In this document: positions 9,545-20,886 of the stretch, in pieces | How the letters are laid out: each line of letters starts with the position of its first letter | Numbering within the stretch: position 1 is the first letter of the stretch | NCBI RefSeq assembly: GCF_000759675.1 | Contig: NZ_BAWM01000016.1 | Span: 149,801 to 213,800 of the forward strand | DNA: 64,000 nucleotides | Source: Neobacillus niacini | GTDB lineage: Bacteria > Bacillota > Bacilli > Bacillales > Cytobacillaceae | Direction of reading: 5' to 3' | The notes under the pieces: model-generated | Seen by the model: only the letters and a program-made list of their open reading frames with translations | The model's database searches: none | Told to the model about the DNA's origin: nothing | Translations under genes and position numbers: made by a program

Positions 9545-10384
9545 ATGAAAAAAGGAACGATAGACATCATTTTTATCATTATTGGAGCATTTCTTTTTGC
9601 GTTAGGAGTTAATTTATTTGTTATTCCGAACGAGCTTGGTGAAGGCGGAGTTACTGGTATCACAATTATTGCCTACTATTTATTTGGGTGGTCGCCAGGT
9701 TTAGTCAGCTTAATTTTAAATGCATTTTTGTTAATTGTTGGTTACAAATTTTTAAATAAGGTAACCACAATTTATACAATTATTGCTGTAGTTTTCAATT
9801 CGCTTTTTCTTCATCTGACAGAAAGCTGGAGTATTGCTTCTAATGAATTAATGGTGAATGCAATTTTTGGCGGAGTATTTGTAGGTGTTGGAATAGGCTT
9901 AATTATTCGGGTTGGCGGAACATCAGCAGGTACTACCATCCTAGCAAGGATTACACATAAGTATTTAGGATGGAGCATTAGCTATGGTCTATTGTTTTTT
10001 GATCTAATTGTTGCCTTCTCATCTTATTTTATCATTGGTGCTGAAAAGCTGATGTTAACCATTATTATGCTTTATGTAGGAACGAAAGTAATGGAATTTG
10101 TTATTGAGGGCTTAAATCCGAAGAAGGCTATTACGATTATTTCTGATAAACCGAATGACATTGCTAAACAGGTGACGACGTCAATGGATAGAGGAGTGAC
10201 TGTATACTCGGGTCATGGTTATTACACAAAAACTCCAAAGGAAATTCTTTATATTGTAATTAGTAAGCAAGAAGTAATAAAGCTGAAACGCATTGTTCAA
10301 GCTACCGATCCGACCGCATTCATCGCTATCCACGATGTTCGAGATGTGTTTGGAGAAGGATTTATTGATATATCTAAAGCATAA
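9545..10384 (+). CDS. YitT family membrane protein (DUF161 + DUF2179)
   Basis: The product has 279 residues, with five to six hydrophobic segments in the first 190 residues (DUF161/YitT_membrane) and a soluble C-terminal DUF2179 domain (about 195-279). Family hallmarks are visible: NLFVIPNELGEGGVTG near residue 23 and GGTSAGTTILARI near residue 122. The tail contains RGVTVYSGHGYYTK and KEILYIVISKQE. The molecular function of the family is not established. The start ATG follows TGAGGTAGTGT and a strong terminator closes the gene. It is an intact gene between two pieces of broken DNA and shows no link to glycan use. Confidence 0.9.
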   Translation: MKKGTIDIIFIIIGAFLFALGVNLFVIPNELGEGGVTGITIIAYYLFGWSPGLVSLILNAFLLIVGYKFLNKVTTIYTIIAVVFNSLFLHLTESWSIASNELMVNAIFGGVFVGVGIGLIIRVGGTSAGTTILARITHKYLGWSISYGLLFFDLIVAFSSYFIIGAEKLMLTIIMLYVGTKVMEFVIEGLNPKKAITIISDKPNDIAKQVTTSMDRGVTVYSGHGYYTKTPKEILYIVISKQEVIKLKRIVQATDPTAFIAIHDVRDVFGEGFIDISKA

Positions 10385-10390
10385 TAGTAC

Positions 10391-10432
10391 AAAAAAACAG
10401 CTATATCTTGTCAAGATAATAGCTGTTTTTTT
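10391..10432 (+). terminator. Intrinsic terminator after yitT
   Basis: AAAACAGCTAT pairs with ATAGCTGTTTT around a loop that is itself partly self-complementary, and is followed by T residues. Confidence 0.9.
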
Positions 10433-10468
10433 GTCACTGATCAATACTATAACACTTCCACTTTGAGT

Positions 10469-10630
10469 TTAAAGGTTCCATAAGGTTTTCGATACCTTTT
10501 GTACCTCAGATTCATGGACCAATTGGATATTAAACCGGTTCTCATTCTCTCTAATCTCCCAATAGCCTGAAGAATACTTATATATAACCATGTAAAGCTT
10601 TCCCTCATATAACACTACTTCTGAATTCAA
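10469..10630 (-). CDS. Small hypothetical protein, 53 residues
   Basis: On the minus strand a TTG at 10630 follows AAGGTGG with 7 bases of spacing and opens 53 codons ending in TAA at 10469-10471. The product is compositionally normal (NSEVVLYEGKLYMVIYKYSS, then GYWEIRENENRFNIQLVHES). I do not recognise a family. It is convergent with yitT, whose terminator lies in between. The start and reality of the gene rest on the ribosome site and protein-like composition. Confidence 0.45.
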   Translation of the reverse strand: MNSEVVLYEGKLYMVIYKYSSGYWEIRENENRFNIQLVHESEVQKVSKTLWNL

Positions 10631-10670
10631 TGTAATACCACCTTATCTATCATAATTTATTAGCGGTAGG

Positions 10671-10850
10671 CTCTGTTAAACTTGGTTATTGATTTCCGCT
10701 CGAGGTGCGAGCGGTTCGCGGCGGTCCGGGGAGCATCCTCGTCGCTTCGCTCCTGCGGGGACACCCCCCAGCCCCGTTCTCCTTCAGAAGTCTTCGCGAC
10801 TTCCGATCCAATCAACAGAGTTAAATAATCAACATCGACCTTTACCATAG
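10671..10850. repeat. GC-rich intergenic repeat element (MITE-like)
   Basis: About 130 very GC-rich bases (CCGCTCGAGGTGCGAGCGG and similar, with several nested hairpins) sit in AT-rich DNA. The edges are related inverted sequences containing CTCTGTT with TTGGTTATTGAT or TTGATTATTTAA. From memory, similar intergenic elements recur in Bacillus-group genomes. It encodes nothing plausible. Confidence 0.55.
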
Positions 10851-10960
10851 TCTAGCGCTATTAAATATATTCAGGATTATTCAATCTATGACTATCATAA
10901 GGAGTTTTTTCATTTTCATAGAATGATAGAAGATTTAAGTAACAAGAGCCCTCTATGTGA

Positions 10961-11746
10961 CCACATTATAAAAGCTATGCAGCTGGGAGCCAGAATACCG
11001 AGAAAGAATCTGCTGCAAATAGCTATGAAGAGTATTTGTCGAAGTACCCGATTAAGGGGAATAAAACGACAAATAAAATGGTGATTGATTATCAAAGCCT
11101 GGTCGATCAGGAAAACTATGAAACTCTTAAAGATTATGAAGGCAGCGATGGCATCTCGGTTATATGTCCTGAAGAAGGGACGATGAAATGGGAGTTCGAT
11201 GTCGAAGAAGCTGGACTTTATAACGTAGAAATCGAGTATTACCCTTATAAAGGAAAAGGAATGAATATTGAAAGAGAATTAAGTATCAACGGGGAAATCC
11301 CGTTTCGAAATGCTCAATATTTATCGTTTTCAAGGGTGTGGAGGGACGCAACGAAGATAGAACAAGATGCAAATCAAAATGATATCCGTCCTTCTCAAGT
11401 GGAGGATCCTAAATGGCAAAGCACTTATTTCAATGATTATTTAGGGTATGAACAGGAACCCTTCCTCTTTCACTTTGAAAAAGGAACAAATACGATCGAG
11501 CTGAAATCGATCCAGGATACGATGTTAATTCATTCACTAGTTCTGAAGCAACATGAGGAAATTCCAACTTATAAAGAATTGAAAGCGCTATATAAGAAGG
11601 ACAATTATCAAAAAGTGAAGCTGGATCAGGAAATTAAAATCCAGGCGGAACAGGCAGCCTATAAATCAGATCCGATGCTGTATCCGACTTATGATTTTTC
11701 CAGCTCTTTTAAGCGATTGTCCGTGAGGGTTTTAATGTTTTTTTAA
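10961..11746 (+). pseudogene. Internal/N-terminal fragment of a large extracellular solute-binding-type protein
   Basis: The frame is open from just after a TGA at 10958-10960 and reads KSYAAGSQNTEKESAANSYE and onwards, which looks like the mature start of a lipoprotein whose signal peptide has been lost. It continues through a beta-rich carbohydrate-binding-like domain (GTMKWEFDVEEAGLYNVEIE, then FLFHFEKGTNTIELKSIQDT). At about 11700 the sequence turns into an unrelated tail (KRLSVRVLMFF) and stops. In Bacillus/Paenibacillus such domains precede a full-length sugar-binding protein, which is missing here. Both ends are therefore broken. Confidence 0.65.
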
Positions 11747-11904
11747 TTATTCATGTTCGAAAGTTCAATTTCTTCTCTTAAGCTGCTGACAGAGTTTTGA
11801 TAAAAAATAAAAGCCATTGTTGAAAATGGAACGAGAAAAATTAACATATAGGAGAGTATGTATTTCAGCTGTAATCTAAAAGAATTAATAAAACCAATAA
11901 TCGT
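11743..11904 (-). pseudogene. N-terminal remnant of a membrane-bound AraC-type regulator
   Basis: On the minus strand 53 codons encode FRLQLKYILSYMLIFLVPFS and then FIFYQNSVSSLREEIELSN. This is the same start pattern (basic helix, membrane segment, Y-Q, coiled region) as the regulator at 62482. The sensor and helix-turn-helix domains are missing. Upstream on the minus strand an AGAGGAG stretch and a TTTACA box remain, so this is the original 5' end of a gene whose 3' part was deleted. No proper start codon remains in frame. Confidence 0.6.
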
Positions 11905-11945
11905 TTATTTATTTCTTTCTCCTCTTTTAACGTTTATCGAACACT

Positions 11946-11959
11946 TGTAAACCCTTTCA
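11946..11959. promoter_or_regulatory. Possible catabolite-response (cre-like) site
   Basis: TGTAAACCCTTTCA fits the Bacillus cre consensus TGWNANCGNTNWCA except for the central G. It sits at the promoter side of the AraC remnant on the minus strand. A single-site match of this kind arises often by chance. Confidence 0.25.
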
Positions 11960-12195
11960 ATTTTTCCCGCAAAACATCCTTCATCTAAAGAATAGCATTT
12001 TTTTTGATAGATTTACTTGAACTATCAGTATATATTAAAATATTTCTATTATTCACAAAAATAATCTTACCTTATCTTTCCATAAAATATATATTTTATT
12101 TATAATGATAGTATCTAAGTTTTGTCAATGCCGAATAATGGTTTCGATAACCCAATTTGAAAATCATGAATACCGTAAAAGGTCTTTTAACAGGC

Positions 12196-12312
12196 TTTTT
12201 ACTTTTTTATAACATTTTTAGCTAGTTTGTAAGAAACAACATACTGTACAAGAATGACATATTATTTTTCAATGCCTTGCCGCCCGCTGAATTGCTTTAG
12301 ACAATCACGACA
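12196..12312. repeat. Repeat B: spacer shared with 50851-50957
   Basis: TTTTTTATAACATTTTTAGC and the following hundred bases (GTAAGAAACAACATACTGTA, ATGCCTTGCCGCC) recur with scattered differences at 50851-50957, where they directly follow the EEP stop codon. Here they lie upstream of the GH2 gene. The remaining spacer 11960-12195 is AT-rich, with a weak operator-like palindrome TGGTTTCGATAACC at 12139-12152 and nothing else that I can support. Confidence 0.75.
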
Positions 12313-12399
12313 AATCTCACATATTTACCTTCGATTGCATGCGGCTGTAAGCTAGAGGAAATATCCTATTCAAAAAAAATTTTTTTGGAGGTATTTTGA

Positions 12400-15564
<3,165 letters not shown>

Positions 15565-15626
15565 AAGCAAAAACGCAGCTTATTTGCTAGTAGAGCAGGA
15601 TGCAATTTCGGTGAGGAGGAAGACAT

Positions 15627-16622
15627 TTGAGTAAAGTTCGTGTTGGATTTGTCGGAGCAGGTGGAATTGCTAATGTCCACCTGCAGCATGTCAGTAAAAA
15701 TGAAATGGCCGAGGTGACGGCGATTTGTGACATTCATGAAGAGACAGCACTACAAAAAGTGAAGCAATATGGCGGGGCCGCTTACACAAATGGGGATGAG
15801 ATGCTTGAGAAAGAAACGTTAGATGCATTATTTATTTCTGTACCGCCATTTGCTCATGGAGAAATTGAAGAAAAAGCAGCAAGAAAAGGGATTCACTTAA
15901 TGGTTGAAAAACCATTGGGTTTAGACTATCAAACGGTTGCTAAAAAAGCAGAGGTTATTAAACAATCAGGAATTATCAACGGGGTAGGCTATTGCTTGCG
16001 TTACTGGGAAACGGTCGCGAAGGCGAAGGAATATTTAAAGGATAAGAAACCAACCATGGTCCGCGGCCATTATTTATCATCATTTGTTCCCACACCTTGG
16101 TACCGAGAATGGAAGAAATCCGGCGGCCAGCTTGTCGAGCAATCGACGCATATCGTTGACTTAGCGAGATATTTAGGTGGCGAGATTGAACAAGTCTATG
16201 CCGATATGAGCCTGCAGGTTCATCGCAATGTACCCAATATTGATATCCCAGACGTGACCTCTTTAAATTTTGTGTATGACTCAGGGGCTGTTGGGCATAT
16301 CGATAGCACTTTTGCTCAGTTTGATCACAGAATGGGAATTGAATTGTTTGGTGAAGATTTTCGGGTTGTCATCGATGGCGGTAATCTGACAATCCTCGAA
16401 AAAGGGGCTGATACCATGAACTTCAAGACAGAGTTGGATGTTTATGGGGATCAAGATCGCTTATTTATCGATGCTGTTATTAAAGGGGATCAAGATTTAA
16501 TTTTATCCTCCTACGAGGATGGCTTAAAGACACTTGCTGTAACATTAGCCGCTAATCAGTCTCATGAAACAGGACTCCCAGTGAAAGTTTCTGATTTAGG
16601 TAAGTTGGTTATGAAGAACTAA
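15627..16622 (+). CDS. Gfo/Idh/MocA family oxidoreductase (copy 1, intact)
   Basis: The product has 331 residues. The N-terminal Rossmann fold shows the nucleotide motif GFVGAGGIANVHL, followed by AICDIHEE and the family Lys in HLMVEKPLG; the C-terminal alpha/beta domain follows. Such enzymes oxidise or epimerise sugars and sugar acids with NAD(P). The real substrate is unknown; context (beta-galactosidase, isomerase) suggests a galactose- or oligosaccharide-derived sugar. The TTG start is chosen because GAGGAGG precedes it. A truncated second copy at 50952 lacks the whole Rossmann half. Downstream, a 145-base repeat-containing spacer separates it from the isomerase, whereas in the second copy the two genes overlap. 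Confidence 0.88.
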   Translation: MSKVRVGFVGAGGIANVHLQHVSKNEMAEVTAICDIHEETALQKVKQYGGAAYTNGDEMLEKETLDALFISVPPFAHGEIEEKAARKGIHLMVEKPLGLDYQTVAKKAEVIKQSGIINGVGYCLRYWETVAKAKEYLKDKKPTMVRGHYLSSFVPTPWYREWKKSGGQLVEQSTHIVDLARYLGGEIEQVYADMSLQVHRNVPNIDIPDVTSLNFVYDSGAVGHIDSTFAQFDHRMGIELFGEDFRVVIDGGNLTILEKGADTMNFKTELDVYGDQDRLFIDAVIKGDQDLILSSYEDGLKTLAVTLAANQSHETGLPVKVSDLGKLVMKN

Positions 16623-16639
16623 ATGATTGTTTTTTAATA

Positions 16640-16748
16640 GAAGGTTCATTCGAGTCTAGTAATTGTGAACTTTGCGGAATAAATTGCGAACTCCGCGGAA
16701 TTAATCTGAAAATCGGCGTAATTCACCCGAAATTTTGCGGAATAAAAC
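16640..16748. repeat. GCGGAATAA-type short interspersed repeats
   Basis: Four related units, about 20-27 bases apart, occur here: TTTGCGGAATAAATTGCGAA, CTCCGCGGAATTAATC, ATCGGCGTAATTCACCCG and TTTTGCGGAATAAAA. They fill the spacer between two genes that overlap by ATGA in the paralogous copy near 51390, so they look inserted. Confidence 0.6.
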
Positions 16749-16766
16749 ATATGGAGGTAAAATCTA

Positions 16767-17621
16767 ATGAAATTAGGTATCAGTTCGTATAGCTTACAAG
16801 GTGCCATCAATTCAAAGGAAATGACGATTTTAGATGTCGTTCAATGGGTTGCTGACCAGGGCGGGGATCATGTGGAAATTGTTCCAATAGGTTTTAGTTT
16901 GGCCGATGATTTGTCATTGGCTGATGCCATTCGCCAAAAAGCTGAAGCAGCAGGCATCGAAATCTCCAATTACGCCATCGGGGCCAATTTCCTGACTGAC
17001 GATTTTGAAAAAGAAATTGAGCGAGTAAAACAGGAAGTCGATATCGCTCATCGCCTTGGTGTAAAGCGCATGAGACATGATGTCGCGTGGAAGGCGCCAA
17101 ACGAAATCTCGATTCGTGATTTTGAACAGGATCTGCCAAAAATGACCGAAGCCTGCCGAATCATTGCCGATTATGCTGCACAATTTGATATTGTGACAAG
17201 CGTTGAGAATCACGGGTACTATGTTCAGGCAAGTGACCGGGTGCAGCGTTTGATTCATGCGGTCGATAAGGAAAACTTTAAGACTACGTTAGATACTGGG
17301 AATTTTCTTTGTGTTGACGAAGACCCAGTAGCGGCTGTTAAGAAAAATATAACGTACGCATCCATGGTTCATGTTAAAGATTTTTACCAAAGATCATCTT
17401 CGCTTGGTCTGGGAGAAGGCTGGTTCCCATCAAGCTCCGGCAAGTACTTAAGAGGTGCGATTACAGGGCATGGGGATATCAATTTGCCAGAAGTCTTAAA
17501 GGTTATCAAACAATCAGGCTATGACGGCTATATTTCTATCGAATTTGAAGGAATGGAAGATTGTAAAAAAGCTGCAAAAGTCAGCTTCGACAATGTAAAA
17601 GCCATTTGGGAAGCGGTTTAG
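16767..17621 (+). CDS. Sugar phosphate isomerase/epimerase, xylose-isomerase-like TIM barrel (intact copy)
   Basis: The product has 284 residues. The start MKLGISSYSLQGAINSKEM follows ATGGAGG. Family features are the strand motifs GGDHVEIVPIGF, RMRHDVAWKAP, SVENHGYY (metal-ligand Glu), TTLDTGNFLC, MVHVKDFY, GHGDIN and YISIEFEGMEDC, which give the metal-binding Glu/Asp/His/Glu set of AP_endonuc_2 barrels. It probably isomerises or epimerises a keto- or 3-keto-sugar made by the adjacent Gfo/Idh enzymes; such pairs occur in keto-glycoside routes. The exact substrate is not known. A frameshifted copy is at 51388, and a third relative (59092) is clearly more distant. Confidence 0.88.
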   Translation: MKLGISSYSLQGAINSKEMTILDVVQWVADQGGDHVEIVPIGFSLADDLSLADAIRQKAEAAGIEISNYAIGANFLTDDFEKEIERVKQEVDIAHRLGVKRMRHDVAWKAPNEISIRDFEQDLPKMTEACRIIADYAAQFDIVTSVENHGYYVQASDRVQRLIHAVDKENFKTTLDTGNFLCVDEDPVAAVKKNITYASMVHVKDFYQRSSSLGLGEGWFPSSSGKYLRGAITGHGDINLPEVLKVIKQSGYDGYISIEFEGMEDCKKAAKVSFDNVKAIWEAV

Positions 17622-17649
17622 TAAAAATAGAATACCATCGAAGATTATC

Positions 17650-17715
17650 AGCCCTATTGGAGCGCAGCTGCCAGATGAAATGGACACCGTTATTGAGCTT
17701 AAATTAATCGATTAA
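17650..17715 (+). pseudogene. C-terminal remnant of a GH29-type fucosidase
   Basis: The frame reads GAQLPDEMDTVIELKLID and then TAA, almost the same as the end of the fucosidase at 45427 (GATLPDEIDTVIELELID). Nothing upstream in this spacer continues the gene. It implies that a fucosidase gene once ended between the isomerase and the second Gfo/Idh gene. Confidence 0.75.
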
Positions 17716-17724
17716 TTGCTAATT

Positions 17725-17807
17725 CCCGTCAAGTATGGAGCAAGGATTTCGCTGGAGCCGAAAAAGGACATTTCGTCACTCGGATTGTGACTTGGGAAGG
17801 GAACTAA
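17725..17807 (+). pseudogene. Unidentified C-terminal protein remnant
   Basis: A second open tail in another frame reads RQVWSKDFAGAEKGHFVTRI and then VTWEGN before TAA at 17805. It is protein-like but has no start and no recognisable family. The rest of this 314-base spacer (17808-17944) is the leader of the next gene, which is repeated at 52795-52912. Confidence 0.3.
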
Positions 17808-17944
17808 GAATTACTCCCATTGGCCTATATTATAGTAGAAACTAGGTAATTATCACTGAATGGTAATAAAAAACATACCGAAATAAAATATGACATATTA
17901 ACAAACTGAAATATGGAAGGATCATTAGGAGGAGGATGAAATTG

Positions 17945-19024
17945 ATGGGTAAATTAAAAATTGGTGTAATCGGGGCTGGCTCCATTTCCGATTTACACTT
18001 TCAGTCTTATGCTAACAATGACAAGGTTGACATCTATGCTGTTTGTGATCTTAATGAGCAGCGGGCAGGGGAAAAGAAGAATAAATATCATGCTGAAGTG
18101 ATTTATACGAACTATGAAGACTTATTGAAGAACCCTCAAATTGATGCTGTGAGTATTTGTACATGGAATAATTCACATGCGGAAATTGCAATTGCTGCTT
18201 TGAATGCAGGCAAGCATGTTTTGGTTGAAAAACCATTATGTAAAACAGTCGAGGAAGCGTTAAGGGTAGAAGAAGCGGTAAAGAAGAGTGGAAAAGTCCT
18301 TCAGGTAGGTTTTGTGCGCCGATTCGGAACCAATACAAATGTTTTGAAATCGTTTATTGATTCTGGGGATCTTGGCGAAATTTATTATGCAAAAGCTTCG
18401 ATTTTGCGCCGATTAGGAAACCCTGGAGGCTGGTTTGCTGACAAGGAAAGGTCGGGCGGTGGGCCTCTTATCGATATAGGTGTTCATATTATTGATTTAT
18501 GCTGGTATCTGATGGGGAAACCAAAAGTGAAATCCATTAGTGGAAACACTTATTCGAAGCTTGGAAATCGATCTAATATTAAAAACCTATCTTTCTATCA
18601 AGCAGCGGATTATGATCCTAGCATTAATAAAGTAGAAGATCTCGCAAATGCCCTGATCCGCTTTGAAAATGGTGCTTCATTAATGATCGATGTCAGCTTT
18701 ACCCTGCACCTTAAGAAAGATGAGACATCGATTAAGATCTTTGGCGATAAAGGCGGGGCAGAGATTGAACCTGAGCTCGTTATCGTAACAGAGAAAAATA
18801 ATACGATTTTAAATGCCCAGCCGCAAATCGACTCGCTGTCCTTTGATTTTAATCAAGCTTTCCAAAATGAAATTAACCATTTCGTTACATGCTGCCAAGG
18901 TGAAGAACAAACCATCAGCCCAGTGGAAGACGGTGTGGAATTGATGAAAATATTATGCGGCATCTATGAATCTAGTGAAACAGGGAAGGAAATCTCCTTT
19001 GAACGTTCCAATGTGACCATTTAA
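17945..19024 (+). CDS. Gfo/Idh/MocA family oxidoreductase, second type (copy 1)
   Basis: The product has 359 residues. The Rossmann motif IGVIGAGSISDLHF is at the N-terminus, then VCDLNE, SICTWNNSHAEIAI and the family Lys in VLVEKPLCK; GGGPLIDIGVHIIDLCWYLM is the typical start of the C-terminal domain. I chose the ATG at 17945 over 17936 because the paralogue at 52913 conserves exactly this start (MGKLKIG) and both then have 359 codons. The ribosome site is AGGAGGAGG. The two copies differ at few positions, so they probably have the same activity on a sugar or sugar acid. The last codons resemble those at 31567, a third remnant. Confidence 0.88.
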   Translation: MGKLKIGVIGAGSISDLHFQSYANNDKVDIYAVCDLNEQRAGEKKNKYHAEVIYTNYEDLLKNPQIDAVSICTWNNSHAEIAIAALNAGKHVLVEKPLCKTVEEALRVEEAVKKSGKVLQVGFVRRFGTNTNVLKSFIDSGDLGEIYYAKASILRRLGNPGGWFADKERSGGGPLIDIGVHIIDLCWYLMGKPKVKSISGNTYSKLGNRSNIKNLSFYQAADYDPSINKVEDLANALIRFENGASLMIDVSFTLHLKKDETSIKIFGDKGGAEIEPELVIVTEKNNTILNAQPQIDSLSFDFNQAFQNEINHFVTCCQGEEQTISPVEDGVELMKILCGIYESSETGKEISFERSNVTI

Positions 19025-19081
19025 ACTAGAATAGGAATCATAGGCTGGTCTCATAGCGAAAACGATAAAATATCGTTAATT

Positions 19082-19112
19082 AAAAGAACCGCTTTTTTTA
19101 AGCGGTTCTTTT
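19082..19112. terminator. Bidirectional terminator between convergent genes
   Basis: AAAAGAACCGCTT pairs with AAGCGGTTCTTTT, with A and T runs on both sides. It serves the Gfo/Idh gene and the converging dioxygenase gene. Confidence 0.9.
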
Positions 19113-19147
19113 TAAAATTTGGCTTTGTTATAGTCGTAAATAACGAA

Positions 19148-19972
19148 TTAATGTATATCGAATTCGTACTCCCAATCAGTTCCACACGGTAAACCTTTAC
19201 CGTTAGCCTCCATGTCGACTGTCGACCCGTCAAATCGGTACAAAGGAGCATATCCTTTTCCGATCCGAGAGGTAGATTCGGCAACATAATGACAAATAAG
19301 GGCACGGCGAAAGCGGTCTTTTGTTTGATTCGGATAGGACCCGTGAATAACGCTTCCATTGAAGAAAAGAACGTCTCCTGCCTTCATGTTGCAAGGTGCA
19401 ATGGACTTTCCTTCAGGAACATCAACCTCCAATGAAGTAAAAGACGCTTTAATATTTGCTTTATGAGGGCACAAAATATCTAAATCATTTGTTTTCGGAA
19501 CGACAACAAGGCCGCCATTCTCCTCATCTGCGTCGTCAATCGCAACCCATGCAGCAATACAGGTTCCCGGCTCAACTTTTAAATAAAAGTTATCTTGATG
19601 AAGTGCCTGCCCCCTTGCTCCTGGAGGTTTAAAATAAAACATGCTTTGTGCTGCTATAGGCTCTTCTTCGAATAATTCCGCAAGTACTCCCTTGATATTC
19701 GGATGAAGCATATAGCTCTTTAGCGTATGATTCACTTTGTGAGGATGCATCATTCGAGGATAAAGCAGCAATGGGTCATTTCCCGCTTTTTCTTTTGGAG
19801 CCGGTTTGTAACATCCTTTTATGGGTCCTCCTGCATGCATATCCATCACCGTATTTTTTATATGATCGATTTCTTGTTCTGTGAGAAGTCCTCTAGCTAT
19901 CATAAAACCTTCCTCATGAAACTGCTGAACAAGCTTCTTTTCGACAACACCGTTTTGTGAGTTTTTTACCAT
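19148..19972 (-). CDS. Phytanoyl-CoA dioxygenase (PhyH) family protein A
   Basis: The product has 274 residues. The Fe(II)/2-oxoglutarate facial triad is visible as His125-x-Asp127 (ALHQDNFY) and His210 (VIHGSYPN), with a 2-oxoglutarate-binding Arg near 220. The start at 19972 (MVKNSQ) is preferred to the upstream ATG at 19987, because that ATG contains the GGAGG ribosome site itself. These enzymes hydroxylate small substrates; the substrate here is unknown. It is divergent from the AraC gene at 20050 across a 77-base spacer, which suggests AraC control. A second, only distantly similar PhyH protein lies at 21831. Confidence 0.85.
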   Translation of the reverse strand: MVKNSQNGVVEKKLVQQFHEEGFMIARGLLTEQEIDHIKNTVMDMHAGGPIKGCYKPAPKEKAGNDPLLLYPRMMHPHKVNHTLKSYMLHPNIKGVLAELFEEEPIAAQSMFYFKPPGARGQALHQDNFYLKVEPGTCIAAWVAIDDADEENGGLVVVPKTNDLDILCPHKANIKASFTSLEVDVPEGKSIAPCNMKAGDVLFFNGSVIHGSYPNQTKDRFRRALICHYVAESTSRIGKGYAPLYRFDGSTVDMEANGKGLPCGTDWEYEFDIH

Positions 19973-19992
19973 ATTGGTTTCCTCCATTTATT

Positions 19993-20022
19993 TTATAAAT
20001 TTTGATGAGTTCATTGTATAAT
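19993..20022 (+). promoter_or_regulatory. Promoter for the first AraC gene
   Basis: TTGTATAAT at 20014-20022 contains a perfect -10 box. A weak -35 candidate (TTATAA at 19993) lies 18 bases upstream. Transcription starting about 7 bases later would favour the ATG at 20050 as the start codon. Confidence 0.5.
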
Positions 20023-20049
20023 GGAGGAAACTTGAAAGGAATACAGAAA

Positions 20050-20886
20050 ATGGCTAATGATTTTAGTAATACTGCTAAATTCTCTTCTCCAGGTGTACTA
20101 GTTTCCGGTCATTATTACAAGTCATACGGTTATAAAACGATTCGAGCAGAAGGAACTTGTGACTGGCTTCTTACTTACACTCTTAAAGGGGAGGGATGTT
20201 TTGAAGCCGGGAATATTAACCTTTCATGTCATACAGGTGATATTGCTATATTAAAACCTGGGACACCCCATTATTATTTTACGTCTAAGGGAGAGATTTG
20301 GGATTTTATGTGGGTTCATTTTGTGCCGCGATTAGATTGGAACCCATGGTTGCAATTACCGGAAGTAATATCCGGGCTAATTTATATTCATTTGGACAAT
20401 ACCGGAGTAAAAAATAGGATTTCAAAAGCATTTCGAAGAGTAATTGAAGACAATCGTCAGTTTAATACAATTCATAGAGAACTGGCACTTAGTGCTCTTG
20501 AAGAAATCATTTTACTAATCTATCAAAAAAGCAATGAAACTAATAATCAAGTACGAGACCCGCGAATACAAGAAATAGTGGAATATTTGTACAATCACTA
20601 TGATCGGCAGCATACCGTTAGCGACCTTGCTGAAAGAGTATGTCTGTCACCCTCACGTTTAGCTCATTTATTTAAGGAAGAAGTTGGACAGTCCATCATT
20701 GATATGCTTATCAAAATTAGGCTAAAGCATGCGGCACGTCTTCTGCAATTTACTTCTCATTCCGTTTCAGAAATTGCCGAAGAATGCGGATTTCAGTCAA
20801 CCAGCTACTTTACTCAACAATTTTCCTCGGCTTATGGTATGAGTCCTTCTGTTTATCGTAGAAAAATCGCTAATATGGGAAGATGA
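20050..20886 (+). CDS. AraC family transcriptional regulator A (cupin sensor)
   Basis: The product has 278 residues. The N-terminal AraC-binding cupin (about 15-150, TYTLKGEGCFEAGN, ILKPGTPHYYF) is followed by two helix-turn-helix motifs: HTVSDLAERVCLSPSRLAHL and SVSEIAEECGFQSTSYFTQQ, ending FSSAYGMSPSVYRRK. A longer frame begins upstream, but the -10 box at 20017 overlaps it; ATG 20050 has AAAGGA at good distance. The protein should sense a small sugar-like ligand and act on the divergent PhyH gene. Its stop overlaps the next AraC start (ATGA). Confidence 0.88.
   Translation: MANDFSNTAKFSSPGVLVSGHYYKSYGYKTIRAEGTCDWLLTYTLKGEGCFEAGNINLSCHTGDIAILKPGTPHYYFTSKGEIWDFMWVHFVPRLDWNPWLQLPEVISGLIYIHLDNTGVKNRISKAFRRVIEDNRQFNTIHRELALSALEEIILLIYQKSNETNNQVRDPRIQEIVEYLYNHYDRQHTVSDLAERVCLSPSRLAHLFKEEVGQSIIDMLIKIRLKHAARLLQFTSHSVSEIAEECGFQSTSYFTQQFSSAYGMSPSVYRRKIANMGR

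Noticed and set aside
10671..10850. Structured RNA gene or riboswitch in the GC-rich block
   Set aside because: The hairpins and GC content resemble an intergenic repeat element. It lies antisense or unlinked to any gene start that would need a riboswitch.
10850..11000. Open plus-strand frame with FFHFHRMIEDLSNKSPLCDH as a transposase remnant
   Set aside because: The frame overlaps the solute-binding fragment in another frame and the similarity to transposases is only an impression.
12139..12152. LacI operator before GH2 (TGGTTTCGATAACC)
   Set aside because: Only 10 of 14 positions fit the motif and it lies about 250 bases from the gene with no good promoter next to it. It is mentioned only as a weak candidate.
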